This document shows, in pieces, positions 19,232 to 28,319 of a stretch of 64,000 nucleotides of DNA (its first letter is position 1; each line of letters starts with the position of its first letter). A program made the position numbers and the translations under genes. This DNA comes from CAYWNA01 sp964459305 (lineage in GTDB: Bacteria > Planctomycetota > Planctomycetia > Pirellulales > Pirellulaceae). The stretch is taken from NCBI GenBank assembly GCA_964459305.1, contig CAYWNA010000026.1, forward strand, positions 15,261-79,260, in the 5' to 3' direction. Under the pieces are notes generated by a model. The model was not told the origin of the DNA and did no database searches. It saw only the letters and a list, made by a program, of their open reading frames with translations.

Positions 19232-19258
19232 GTGGGGCACATTAGAAACGTGCCCCAC
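19232..19258. repeat. 9-bp inverted repeat GTGGGGCAC/GTGCCCCAC
   Basis: Perfect 9-bp arms around a 9-base loop just past the stop of the minus-strand FAH gene. No T-run follows, so it resembles the dispersed intergenic palindromes of the window more than an intrinsic terminator. Confidence 0.55.
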
Positions 19259-19263
19259 GGTTG

Positions 19264-20121
19264 CTACTCGGCTACGACGTCGTTTCTTAGCACGCCAATC
19301 TTCTCGATTTCAACCTCGATCACATTTCCCGGCTTCAACAGGACCGGTGGTTTCCTCGCGAAACCAACTCCGGGTGGAGTACCCGTGAAGATCACATCAC
19401 CCGGTCTCAACGTACAAACGCCAGAGATATACTCTACCAAGCGGTCAACGGGGAAGATCAGTTGATTCGTGTTCGATTGCTGCATCGTCTCGCCGTTGAG
19501 GCGAAGACAGATATCCAGCGTACCGGGATCGTCGATTTCGTCACTAGTGACCAGTTCCGGCCCAAACGGAGCGAAACTGTCGAATGTCTTGCCCAGCAGC
19601 CACTGTCCGCCAGGCTTGGCCAGTTGCCAGTCTCGGGCTGATACATCATGGCCACAGGCGTATCCCGCCACGTACTGGAAGGCCTCCTCGCGTGGTACGT
19701 GCCGGCCTTCGCGACCGATGACGACCACCAACTCCGCCTCGTAGTCTACCTGGCTACTCAGCTTCGGCAGCACAATCGGATGGCCGTGCCCACTGACTGC
19801 ACTGGGAAACTTGTTGAAGACGACGGGCTCGTCGGGTATCTGCGATCCGGATTCGGCCGCATGATCGGCGTAGTTCAAACCGATGCAAATTACCTTTTCC
19901 GGATCGGGCACTGGGGCCAGCACCTTGATCGCCTGCCCGTCGAGCAGCATCCCTTTGGCCATCGCGGCACGCGCCCGGTCCAGTCCCGCCGGTCCCTGCT
20001 GCAATAGCGATCTCATCGAAGTCGGGATTTCTGGATCAGCCTGATTCAGGTCCACGTACCCGCCGTCGCGGGCTCCAGCAACACGTGGCCCAGTTTCGCT
20101 TTGATACGTGATCAGTCGCAT
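19264..20121 (-). CDS. fumarylacetoacetate hydrolase family protein
   Basis: 285 residues. The FAH catalytic domain occupies residues about 70-283: ICIGLNYADHAAESG, the metal-binding DYEAELVVVIG, GHDVSARDWQ, KTFDSFAPFGPELV and the C-terminal GDVIFTGTPPGVG. The N-terminal 65 residues match the lid region of this family. Members cleave C-C bonds in acylpyruvates, decarboxylate oxaloacetate or hydrate 2-hydroxydienoates; which one applies here cannot be told. Divergent from the signalling gene downstream. ATG start. Confidence 0.92.
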   Translation of the reverse strand: MRLITYQSETGPRVAGARDGGYVDLNQADPEIPTSMRSLLQQGPAGLDRARAAMAKGMLLDGQAIKVLAPVPDPEKVICIGLNYADHAAESGSQIPDEPVVFNKFPSAVSGHGHPIVLPKLSSQVDYEAELVVVIGREGRHVPREEAFQYVAGYACGHDVSARDWQLAKPGGQWLLGKTFDSFAPFGPELVTSDEIDDPGTLDICLRLNGETMQQSNTNQLIFPVDRLVEYISGVCTLRPGDVIFTGTPPGVGFARKPPVLLKPGNVIEVEIEKIGVLRNDVVAE

Positions 20122-20336
20122 CGTGTACGCTTCCTTTGGTCTAGAGTTCTTTGCCTGGGCAACTTAACGGATCTCGCCACGGGACACAAGAACTCCGATC
20201 GTATCGGTTGTGACGTTACTGCGTGCACCGTAAACGCCGGCAGGTAGCGCAAAGCTCGCGGTGGGTATTAGCCGTTTGACCAACTGCCACACGCGACCTA
20301 GGCTTTTTACGACCGCTATATTCTTGACGCCGGGCA

Positions 20337-22541
20337 ATGCGAATGTCTCAGGATACAGAGAAGCACATCTCGCTGAACACGGTCGGAGGTGCGCCTGCAA
20401 CGGATCGCCAGATCACGGTACTATCGTCACTGTTGGAGAGCATTGACGAGGTCACACAGCCCCGAGTCTCAGCCAAGGCCAAAGCCGACGCGGCCTATGA
20501 GAACCGCTTGGTGCAGGTCCGGCTCGGAATGGCCAGCAGTCTGTTCGTTGCGCTCCGGGCCAGACACCCGAGAACGGCGGCCCACAGCCTGCGCGTCGCC
20601 TTGGCGAGTTCGTCCTGGTCCATCTTGCTAGAACTGAGCGATGAGGTTCGCGACGAATTAGAGGTCGCGGCGCTGCTCCACGATGTTGGCAAGATCGGGG
20701 TACCGGATCGCGTATTGCTCAAGCCGGGCAAACTCACATCAGAAGAAGCGATATTGATGAATCGCCAGCGCGATTACGCTCGGGAGATCCTGGCCTGCTG
20801 TGCTCCGAAGAAGATTATCGACATCGTGTACTACACATCGGCTTGGTATGACGGCCGAAACAACGATTTCGACCGCAACGGGAAGGAACTGCCGCTGGGC
20901 TCGCGCATCCTGTCGATCCTCGACGCCTTCGATGCCATGACTACGGACCATGTCTATCGCCGCGCCATGTCGCGCGAGCGGGCAATGGCCGAGTTGTTCG
21001 AATATGCCGAGACGCAGTTTGATCCGTATCTGGTACAGCAGTTCAGTGGTTTTCTTGCCGCCAATCACAACAAACTGACCGCCGCGGTGTCCCGGCATTG
21101 GCTCGAAGAGTTGAAGAACACCGAGCCCGACGCGCGGTGGCGACTGTCTTCACCACCGGCCCGAGATGCGCACGTTGATTTCGACAGGCTTTTCCACGAT
21201 CGCCTGCTGGAAAGCATGGACGATGGGGTCATATTTGTAGACACCGGGCTGAAAATCTTGAAATGGAATCGAGCGGTCGAACTGCTGACCGGCGTGGCGG
21301 CTTCAAGTGCCGAACAGCAGCATTGGGATCCCGCGATGCTCAAGGTGCGAGATGAGGAATTCAACCTGCTCCCGGCCGAAAAATGCCCGATGATCAATGC
21401 CGTTAGAACGGGTGCGTGCTTGAGGAAGCGTCTGTTCGTCGCCGACGGGCAAAAAGAGAACAGATCGGTCAACGCGTTCGCTACTCCGATCCTCGGTGCC
21501 GACGGTTCGGTCTGCGGCGCCGCCCTGTTGCTGCAAGATTCTTCGTCTCAGGTCACACTGGAAGAGCGCGTACAGCGGCTGAACGAGAAAACCAGGCAAG
21601 ATGCATTGACCGGTGTGGCCAACCGAGCGGGATTCGACCGCGCTCACCAGGATTTTGTGGATGCGCATCTGGAACGAGCCACCCCATACAGTCTGATCAT
21701 CTGTGATTTGGATCATTTCAAGAGGATCAACGATAACTTCGGGCACCAGGCGGGCGACGAAGCCTTGATCGTGTTGGCGGGCTCACTCAAGAAGCACTGT
21801 GCCGATGGTGGCCTTGTCGCCCGCTACGGCGGCGAGGAGTTCGTGCTGTTGTGCCCGGATTGCGACAACAACAAGGCAACGGCGCTGGCTGAAACGATTC
21901 GCCAGGCATTGGCCGACCAGTCCCACGCGGCGCTGGACGGCAAGTGTATTACCGCCAGTTTTGGCGTCACCGAATTGCAGCCCGGGGACACACCGGACAT
22001 CATGTTACGACGGGCCGATCGGGCGCTCCTGCAAGCCAAGAACGACGGACGCAACACGGTCGTCCAAGTCGGCGTGGGCATGAGCGGGAAAACGGAAACG
22101 CCCGAACGCCAATCTGGATGGCGTGGATGGTTGAAGGATAAGTCAGCCAGTGAGGGGCTCAATTGCACTTTGATCACCGCTGTCCCGCTCAAATTGGCCG
22201 CAGAGAAGTTGCGAGGCTTTGTGTTTGACCAGGGCGCAGAGGTTCTGGAAATCGAAGAAAACTACGTCTCACTCCAGATCGATGGCCGAAACTCGCCAAC
22301 GTCGCGCCGCAACAGCGACCGGCCCACCCCTTTTATTGTGCAATTGCGGTTCGAGGAAACTCGGCTGGGATCGGACCGACGATCAGGCACCAACGCCCTG
22401 CGCACCCTGGCACATGTCACCATCCGTCCCAAACGCAATCGCGATCGCCGGCGAGGCGACGTGGGCGACCGTGCCCAGGATCTGCTTTTCAGCCTTAAAT
22501 CCTACCTGATGGCTCACGATTTCTTCGAGCCGAAGAAATAG
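20337..22541 (+). CDS. HD (degenerate)-PAS-GGDEF signalling protein
   Basis: 734 residues from ATG 20337 (20343 is an equal candidate). An HD-GYP-like domain (about 80-260) keeps His-Asp at 115-116 (LLHDVGKIGVPD) and LDAFDAM, but the HHExxxGxGYP signature is replaced by YTSAWYDGRNND, so c-di-GMP hydrolysis is doubtful. A PAS-like segment (about 285-400) precedes a GGDEF domain with an intact RYGGEEF at about 496, so it probably makes c-di-GMP. The RxxD product-inhibition site is absent. The C-terminal 150 residues are unassigned and basic, perhaps a PilZ-like or new domain. No membrane segments. Likely cytoplasmic. Confidence 0.9.
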   Translation: MRMSQDTEKHISLNTVGGAPATDRQITVLSSLLESIDEVTQPRVSAKAKADAAYENRLVQVRLGMASSLFVALRARHPRTAAHSLRVALASSSWSILLELSDEVRDELEVAALLHDVGKIGVPDRVLLKPGKLTSEEAILMNRQRDYAREILACCAPKKIIDIVYYTSAWYDGRNNDFDRNGKELPLGSRILSILDAFDAMTTDHVYRRAMSRERAMAELFEYAETQFDPYLVQQFSGFLAANHNKLTAAVSRHWLEELKNTEPDARWRLSSPPARDAHVDFDRLFHDRLLESMDDGVIFVDTGLKILKWNRAVELLTGVAASSAEQQHWDPAMLKVRDEEFNLLPAEKCPMINAVRTGACLRKRLFVADGQKENRSVNAFATPILGADGSVCGAALLLQDSSSQVTLEERVQRLNEKTRQDALTGVANRAGFDRAHQDFVDAHLERATPYSLIICDLDHFKRINDNFGHQAGDEALIVLAGSLKKHCADGGLVARYGGEEFVLLCPDCDNNKATALAETIRQALADQSHAALDGKCITASFGVTELQPGDTPDIMLRRADRALLQAKNDGRNTVVQVGVGMSGKTETPERQSGWRGWLKDKSASEGLNCTLITAVPLKLAAEKLRGFVFDQGAEVLEIEENYVSLQIDGRNSPTSRRNSDRPTPFIVQLRFEETRLGSDRRSGTNALRTLAHVTIRPKRNRDRRRGDVGDRAQDLLFSLKSYLMAHDFFEPKK

Positions 22542-22941
22542 GCCGTTGGCGGATCGCATTCTCCGCAGTCTAACGCGCCGATGGTCCACGACTGATATTG
22601 CGGACCTCGCGAAGTCCGCAATTATCCGAGACCCTCCTTACCGGGCTATCTTGTTAGGGCTCGCTTGATTCTGAATCGCAGCCGTTGGCGTATGGACATT
22701 CTCAAGCGGCCTCGCTTTGGTACAATTCCAATACGCGGTTAGTTCCACTGTCTCACGTCGGTTCGTAGTACCACGTTTACGCGGCCTCGATCCGGTAGGC
22801 CTGGCGATTTTCCGCCTGAAGGCGGTACTGCAAACGAGCTCGCCGCCCAATCGAGGCAGTCGGACAAGCCAATCTGCACGGTCGTTGAAGCATTTGGCGG
22901 GCGACTCAGGAACTACTTGCGCTCAATGGAGGCATGACAAG
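22542..22941. other. intergenic region with hairpins
   Basis: 400 bases without a gene. It holds an ATTGCGGAC/GTCCGCAAT inverted repeat (22597-22622) after the GGDEF gene and one CCGCCTGAAGGCGG palindrome (22812-22825). An open frame continues upstream from the LarA-like gene to 22717, but its residues do not look like conserved protein. Confidence 0.6.
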
Positions 22942-24213
22942 ATGACGATGTATTTCGCCGAAGGATCGTCAACAACGGAATTGACGGAGACCCAACTTCG
23001 TGATGCTTTAGCGACCTGCTTCCAGCAGCTGGGCCATCGTGAACGCGTTCTGGCCTTGCCGCCGGATTTCACGCGTTTTTTCAGCCGCGCGGGTCTGTTG
23101 ACTTGCATGACATACGAGCATTTTGGCGTGTGTCTTGTCGACGTCATGCCTGCGTTGGGAACTCACGTCCCGATGGCGGACTGGCAATTGGAGAGGATGT
23201 TTCCGGGCCTGCCCAAGTCGCTGATTCGCGAACACCATTGGCGCGAGGATGTGCTCACGATCGGTGAAGTACCGTCGGAGTTCGTGTCGGAAGTGACAGA
23301 CGGTATCTCCGCAAAGCCATGGCCCGTGCAGTTGAACAAGCTGGTGTGGGAAGGCGGCCACGATCTGATCCTGTCGATCGGGCAAGTCGTGCCGCACGAA
23401 GTCATCGGCATGGCCAACTACAACAAGAACGTCTTCGTCGGTACGGGCGGAGTCCGAGGAATCAACGAAAGCCACTTCATCGGCGCCGCCTACGGCATGG
23501 AACGGATGATGGGCCGAGCCGACACGCCTCTGCGACGCATCCTGAACTATGCCCAGGACAACTTCTGCCAGCACCTCCCGCTCGTTTACGTGCTCACGGT
23601 TGTAGGCGCGAATGATGATGGCGAGTTGGTCACCCGAGGGTTGTATATTGGCGACGACCACGACTGTTTCGAGCGAGCCGCTGAGCTATCCGTGCAGGTG
23701 AACTTCACCGTGTTGAAGGAAGAACTGTGCAAGGTGGTCGTATACCTGGATCCGGAGGAATTTCACAGCACATGGCTGGGAAACAAGTCGATCTACCGCA
23801 CGCGGATGGCGATCGCCGACGAAGGAGAGCTGATCGTATTGGCGCCTGCGGTGAAAACGTTCGGCGAAGACCCTGATATCGACCGGCTGATTCGAAAATA
23901 TGGCTATCGCACAACGCCGGAAATCATGAAGTTTGTGGACGAGAATGAAGATCTGCAGGGCAATCTCTCGGCAGCCGCTCACTTGATCCACGGTTCATCG
24001 GAGAACCGTTTCACCGTCACCTACTGTCCAGGCGAGCTCTCACGCGAGGAGATCGAGGGCGTCGGGTATGAATACGGTGAACTTGGACCCATGCAGCAGC
24101 GATACAATCCGCAGCAATTGACCGATGGCTGGAACACGATGCCCGATGGCGAGAGAATCTTCTTCATAAGCAATCCCGCACTCGGTCTCTGGGCGCACGA
24201 GAGCCGACTGTAA
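22942..24213 (+). CDS. LarA-like (lactate racemase N-terminal domain) protein
   Basis: 423 residues from ATG 22942, which has a GGAGG ribosome site 9 bases upstream. The fold resembles the DUF2088/LarA family: LALPPDFTRFFSRAG corresponds to the DxTRP region, and VVPHEVIGMANYNKNVFVGT with GGVRGINESH corresponds to the His-containing central region. In LarA these residues hold a nickel-pincer cofactor and racemise lactate. No larB, larC or larE maturation genes are in the window, so cofactor use and substrate are uncertain. It appears monocistronic. Confidence 0.82.
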   Translation: MTMYFAEGSSTTELTETQLRDALATCFQQLGHRERVLALPPDFTRFFSRAGLLTCMTYEHFGVCLVDVMPALGTHVPMADWQLERMFPGLPKSLIREHHWREDVLTIGEVPSEFVSEVTDGISAKPWPVQLNKLVWEGGHDLILSIGQVVPHEVIGMANYNKNVFVGTGGVRGINESHFIGAAYGMERMMGRADTPLRRILNYAQDNFCQHLPLVYVLTVVGANDDGELVTRGLYIGDDHDCFERAAELSVQVNFTVLKEELCKVVVYLDPEEFHSTWLGNKSIYRTRMAIADEGELIVLAPAVKTFGEDPDIDRLIRKYGYRTTPEIMKFVDENEDLQGNLSAAAHLIHGSSENRFTVTYCPGELSREEIEGVGYEYGELGPMQQRYNPQQLTDGWNTMPDGERIFFISNPALGLWAHESRL

Positions 24214-24382
24214 TGCAGTAGGGACGGTCCAGCGTGGGTGAAGATGCCGGCGCCCCGGTGCGTCGCGCTACGATAGCTGCGGATATTGTGCTTCCGCGTG
24301 TTGCGACGACGCTGTAAAGTTGCGCCGTGGCAGAATCGGCTAGAAAGCGGTCTTTCAACAGAACTGGCGCATGGACCGAGTG

Positions 24383-24444
24383 AAAGGCGGCTCGCAGTAC
24401 CGCCTTTGGGCAGTGTCACGCATCTAAAGACCGCCTGAAGGCGG
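24383..24444. repeat. palindromic repeat cluster upstream of M42 gene
   Basis: An AAAGGCGG/CCGCCTTT stem (24383-24390 with 24400-24407) is followed by the 14-bp CCGCCTGAAGGCGG palindrome (24431-24444). Same family as 11058-11111 and 22812-22825. Confidence 0.6.
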
Positions 24445-24491
24445 GGCTACGAACTACTTCTTGCGACAGTTCAAGAAACCAAGGAGTGCTT

Positions 24492-25571
24492 ATGGATACT
24501 TCCGCTCATGAGTTGTTTAGGAAACTGTTGGAGACAGCGGGCCCGTCTGGTTACGAGCAGTCGATGCAGAAGATTGTACGCGACTACGTGGGGGGCTTTT
24601 CGGACGAGATTACGGTCGACGTTCATGGCAATGTGATCGCTTGTCTGAATCCCGGTCAGCCGTTGCGCGTGATGTTGGCCGGGCACTGCGATCAGATCGG
24701 TATGTTGATCACTCACATCGACGAGAAGGGATTCCTTTACGCCCAGACGATTGGCAGTTGGGATCCTCAGCAGTTGATTGGCCAACGGATGACGGTATGG
24801 ACGCGTGAGGGACCAATTCCAGCCGCGATTGCCCGGAAGCCGATTCACTTGCTGAACGACCAAGAGAAGAAGCAGGTGGTAAAGCTGGAGGAACTCTGGC
24901 TGGATATCGGTGCCAAAGACGAAGAGGATGCCCGTGAGGTTGTCACGGTCGGAGACCCCGTGACTTTGGAGTTGGGCTATCGCCAGTTCCGGAATGGCCT
25001 GGCCAGCGCGCCCGGCATGGACGATTCCACGGGCCTTTGGGTGGTGATGGAGGCTTTGCGCCGAGCATCCCAGAAGGAGTTGCGTTGCTCGTTGTATGCG
25101 GTGTCGACCGTTCAGGAGGAAATCGGCCTTCGCGGTGCCCGGACCAGTGCGTTCGGTATCGACCCGCAGGTCGGCGTGGCGGTAGATGTGACACACGCCA
25201 CGGATTGTCCGACCATCGACCAGCGTCAGCAGGGCGACATCAAACTGCGTGGAGGCCCAGTGGTTTACCGCGGGCCGAATATGAATCCCGTTGTTTCGGA
25301 ACGGCTGATTGAGACCGCCAAGACCAGCGAGATACCTTATCAGCCAGCCGCTATTGGCCGAGCCTCGCCGAACGACGCAAACCCGATCCAGATCTCGCGA
25401 GCCGGCGTTGCCACCGGCCTGGTGAGCATTCCCTGCCGGTACATGCACAGTGCCGTGGAAACCGTGTCGCTGGATGACATCGACCACGCCGCAGATCTGT
25501 TGGCCGAGTTCGCGGCCGGGCTGTCTGGCGAGGAGGAGTTTGCGCCGTTGCCCAACACTGGATCGCAGTGA
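24492..25571 (+). CDS. M42 family aminopeptidase (FrvX-like)
   Basis: 359 residues. ATG at 24492 is preceded by AAGGAG at good spacing; GTG at 24486 is a weaker choice. Two-zinc ligands and catalytic residues of the M42 glutamyl aminopeptidase/endo-type family are visible: AGHCDQIGML, GMDDSTGLW, VQEEIGLRGA (the Glu pair), VDVTHATD and the C-terminal CRYMHSAVE. These enzymes are cytoplasmic, form large tetrahedral assemblies and trim peptides. No signal peptide. Confidence 0.94.
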   Translation: MDTSAHELFRKLLETAGPSGYEQSMQKIVRDYVGGFSDEITVDVHGNVIACLNPGQPLRVMLAGHCDQIGMLITHIDEKGFLYAQTIGSWDPQQLIGQRMTVWTREGPIPAAIARKPIHLLNDQEKKQVVKLEELWLDIGAKDEEDAREVVTVGDPVTLELGYRQFRNGLASAPGMDDSTGLWVVMEALRRASQKELRCSLYAVSTVQEEIGLRGARTSAFGIDPQVGVAVDVTHATDCPTIDQRQQGDIKLRGGPVVYRGPNMNPVVSERLIETAKTSEIPYQPAAIGRASPNDANPIQISRAGVATGLVSIPCRYMHSAVETVSLDDIDHAADLLAEFAAGLSGEEEFAPLPNTGSQ

Positions 25572-25581
25572 TCCGAAGTTC

Positions 25582-25694
25582 CGCTAGTACCTCGCGTCTC
25601 TTGTTTTCGTAGGTTGGCCTTTCCAGGCCGAGCGGAACGCCGACGGCCTGGAGGCCGTCGTACTGACGAATCCGAATGACGTGCGGTACTAGCG
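25582..25694. repeat. nested inverted-repeat element at the end of the hydrolase gene
   Basis: Outer arms CGCTAGTACC (25582-25591) and GGTACTAGCG (25685-25694) are perfect 10-bp inverted repeats. Inside them a second palindrome (GGCCTttCCAGGCCG against CGGCCTGGagGCC) is found. The right arm contains the stop codon of the DNase I-like gene. It looks like a small non-coding repeat element. Confidence 0.7.
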
Positions 25695-26678
25695 TATAGG
25701 AGCCTCTGGGCGCGTCGCGATACGCCCGGGTTGGCCGCCTTCGTAGGCGCTGAATTCGGCCCATACGGGAAGATGGTCCGAAACTTCTATCGCCTCGTCC
25801 ATCGAAAGATTGTACTGCCGTAGGAAGTCAAGCACTCCACCACGACCGGTGAATTCGCGAGTTGCCTCGCGGTGGAAGACGATGTTGTCGTACTGCTTCG
25901 TGCCGCGTGTGTTGGTTTTCGTTATGCCCGAGATCACGCAAGTGATATCTGATATCTGCCCCAACAGCCCCAGATGCTCGCTGTCGACGTTCAGATCGCC
26001 CAGGATGATCACGTCGTCCTCCTTCCGGCCATCGTCACGGACCAGGCCGTACACTTGGCCTAGCGCATCCAATTCCTGTTTCGTCTCATCCGGGTCGGTG
26101 TGGATATTGACGAGCGAAAAAGTAAACGCTTCGTCCGACGGAGGGCCTCGCACACGGAACCATCCGACCAGCGGCTCGCGGTGCAACATGTTCGCGGGGT
26201 CCTCCACCGTATAGAGTTGGTTGCGATCCACTTCGATGGTCGTCATGTCGTAGATGAACGTGTACTGTTCCTTGCTCGAAGTGTTGCCGAGCCGGGGGCC
26301 GATGACGTAGTCGTACTGGGCTCCGTTGGAGTTGATCAGATCGACGAAGCTCGGAATGAGATCTTGGTCCTTGCTGCGGACTTCCTGCACGGCGACGACG
26401 TCGAACTGGCGGACGATGCGGGCCAGGATGTCCATCACATGTGCCTTCTTGGCCTTGGTGACCCCGAACACTTGGATGTTGAACGATGCGACCTGGATCG
26501 TCCCCTTGGCCCGAGCCGGTGGCGGTGTAGTGGCAACCGGGCCTGTGTTTTCGGAGTCACTGGCGCCGCTGCCCTCGCGCGGGACGATCTGAAAGCCGTC
26601 AGGCCCTTGGATTTCGAATTTCTGCAGGAATATCCACGCAGCACCCGCAATCAGCAGAAAAACAAAGCCTTTCTTCAT
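25689..26678 (-). CDS. endonuclease/exonuclease/phosphatase family protein, membrane-anchored
   Basis: 329 residues. One N-terminal helix (residues 3-20) can serve as signal or anchor. A Ser/Pro linker leads to a DNase I-like fold: VVAVQEVRSKD (metal-binding Glu), NIHTDPDE, ILGDLNVDSEH and the C-terminal SDHLPVWAEF with the catalytic Asp-His. Substrate could be DNA, RNA, phosphoinositide-like lipid or a phosphoester; not decided. Probably acts outside the cytoplasm. The last few codons and stop lie in the repeat at 25582-25694. Confidence 0.88.
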   Translation of the reverse strand: MKKGFVFLLIAGAAWIFLQKFEIQGPDGFQIVPREGSGASDSENTGPVATTPPPARAKGTIQVASFNIQVFGVTKAKKAHVMDILARIVRQFDVVAVQEVRSKDQDLIPSFVDLINSNGAQYDYVIGPRLGNTSSKEQYTFIYDMTTIEVDRNQLYTVEDPANMLHREPLVGWFRVRGPPSDEAFTFSLVNIHTDPDETKQELDALGQVYGLVRDDGRKEDDVIILGDLNVDSEHLGLLGQISDITCVISGITKTNTRGTKQYDNIVFHREATREFTGRGGVLDFLRQYNLSMDEAIEVSDHLPVWAEFSAYEGGQPGRIATRPEAPIR

Positions 26679-27049
26679 GAGCCCCTCCTTGGGCGCAAGC
26701 CAGAGAATACATGCGTCGAAGTCGTGAGAAGGTGAGGAGATCGGAGCAGCGGGGCGGGAAGATAGCCAAACGGCGACGGTAGTTCCAGATCACTTTCGGG
26801 CCATTCAAAGCTAGCAGCGTGACAGCATTCCTCCCAAAAGGCCGATGCGTGCGGGCATCATGTTGCGTTTTGGCAACACGTTCCGCCTAGCGGTTGTGTG
26901 GCCTGTGCGACGTTTCCCCAAACCCTGCAACCGCTTACAGCCAGCAATTTGACAGGGGCCGGATATGACCTAGGCTTCCTATGGAAGATCGCAGGTAGCT
27001 GCGCTTCGAGCCGATAGTTCAGACCCAATGAGTCTGGGGAAGTGACACC
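26679..27049. other. intergenic region upstream of the Tad locus
   Basis: About 370 bases without a recognised gene. It should contain the promoter of the Tad locus. TTGACA at 26949-26954 with TAGGCT 16 bases on is a possible sigma-70 type match but the second box is poor. A small stem CAGAC/GTCTG lies at 27020-27036. Confidence 0.35.
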
Positions 27050-27160
27050 ATGTACGGTTTTATCACACAAGAAGCATTGTCCGGCGCGGTTGAGATTGCG
27101 TGTTATTTTTCGACCGCCGTAGCCGTTCTCGTCAGTTTCTTGCTGAACATGCGATTCTGA
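27050..27160 (+). CDS. possible 36-residue single-helix peptide
   Basis: ATG at 27050 opens a 36-residue frame whose second half is a continuous hydrophobic helix (YFSTAVAVLVSFLLNM). It has no prepilin leader with Gly/Glu processing site, so it is not a clear Flp pilin. It lies 67 bases before cpaA on the same strand. It may be a leader or membrane peptide of the pilus locus, or chance. Ribosome site is weak. Confidence 0.35.
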   Translation: MYGFITQEALSGAVEIACYFSTAVAVLVSFLLNMRF

Positions 27161-27227
27161 AGCGAGCATAACGGAGGTCGCGATAGCGACCGAATGGAGC
27201 CGACAAAGGAAAACGGGAGTGGACGTC

Positions 27228-27794
27228 ATGGAGTATTACTCAACTTTGGGTGCCGCGTTGATCGAGCATTGGCCAATTTGGCTTCTCAGCATTGTCTTGG
27301 TCGTGGCGGCAGTGATCGACGGATTCGAGTTGAAGGTGCCTAACTGGTTGACCTTTCCCCTGGTAATTAGCGGGTGGATCTACAGTTCGGCCGCCTTCGG
27401 TTGGGAAGGGCTGGCATGGAGTGTGGGCGGCACAGCCGTGGGTCTAGCGCTGTTGCTTCCCGCTTACGCGATCGGAGGCATGGGGGCTGGCGACGTGAAG
27501 CTGCTGGCGGGTGTCGGTGCGTGGATTCACGCTACCCATACCTTCTACGCGTTCTGCGTCTCGGCGATCGTGGGAGCCATCCTGGCCATTGGGATGGTGC
27601 TGTGGAAGCGAAGCTGGCGCAGGCACTTGAACCAGTTTCAGAGCATCTTGTTCGAGATGATTACGATTCGCGACCCCGCCCAACTATCGGCGATTGCCGC
27701 GGAACGTAAGAGTTCGATGTTGTTGTTGCCATACGGCATTCCCCTCACAATTGGCGCTATTTTCTACTTCGCGTGGACGGGCATGTTGATGTAG
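27228..27794 (+). CDS. cpaA: prepilin peptidase CpaA/TadV (A24 family)
   Basis: 188 residues from ATG 27228 (GTG 27219 also possible). Six hydrophobic segments, the first aspartate in VIDGFELKVPNWLT and the GxGD motif in GGMGAGDVKLLAG (about residue 90) define the aspartic prepilin peptidase family. It cleaves the leader from Flp-type pilins and TadE-like pseudopilins at the inner membrane. First clear gene of the Tad locus. Confidence 0.93.
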   Translation: MEYYSTLGAALIEHWPIWLLSIVLVVAAVIDGFELKVPNWLTFPLVISGWIYSSAAFGWEGLAWSVGGTAVGLALLLPAYAIGGMGAGDVKLLAGVGAWIHATHTFYAFCVSAIVGAILAIGMVLWKRSWRRHLNQFQSILFEMITIRDPAQLSAIAAERKSSMLLLPYGIPLTIGAIFYFAWTGMLM

Positions 27795-27820
27795 AAAAGT
27801 ATCCCGGAATGGTGTGAACG

Positions 27821-28294
27821 ATGAAGAAGCAACCAAGAGATTACGACAGTTTGCAGCAGACGCGCCAGACAGAACCCGGACGGAAGTCCAACAGGTTTCG
27901 GCGTCACAGGCGTCGCGCAGCAGCGGCGGTCGAATTTGCGATCGTCGCCCCCGTTTTCTTCATGCTGATCTTCGGCATGTTTGAATTTGGGCGGATGCTG
28001 ATGGTGCAGCAGGTGCTGACAAACGGCGCTCGTTCCGGCTCACGCATCGCCGTGATCGACGGTGCAAGTTCGACCGAGGTGATCTCGACTGTTGAAGAGT
28101 ACCTCGAGGGCGGCTCGATTAACGAGGGGGACGTGACGATCACTGTCGACCCGTCGAATCTCGCCCAAACCGACACTGGCGATGCGATCACAGTCGAGCT
28201 TTCGGTTCCTTTCGAGGACGTGAGTTGGCTACCGTCGCCTTGGTTCCTGGAGGACCGGACGTTGACGGCGCACTCGACGATGCGTCGCGAATAA
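27821..28294 (+). CDS. tadE: TadE-family pseudopilin
   Basis: 157 residues. After a basic N-terminus (RFRRHRRRAAAAVEFAIVAP) comes the single TadE hydrophobic helix, with the processing-site Glu (AVEF) in register and the typical GMFEFGRMLMVQQVLTNGAR. The rest is a beta-rich exported domain. TadE-like proteins are processed by the prepilin peptidase and help assemble the pilus. 26 bases after cpaA, so co-transcribed. Confidence 0.92.
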   Translation: MKKQPRDYDSLQQTRQTEPGRKSNRFRRHRRRAAAAVEFAIVAPVFFMLIFGMFEFGRMLMVQQVLTNGARSGSRIAVIDGASSTEVISTVEEYLEGGSINEGDVTITVDPSNLAQTDTGDAITVELSVPFEDVSWLPSPWFLEDRTLTAHSTMRRE

Positions 28295-28319
28295 ACTGGC
28301 ACTGGAGCAACGTGAGAAC

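Noticed and set aside
22717..22941. Upstream extension of the LarA-like gene to a start at 22717
   Set aside because: The added 75 residues look like translated intergenic sequence with a repeat palindrome; the ATG at 22942 has a good ribosome site.
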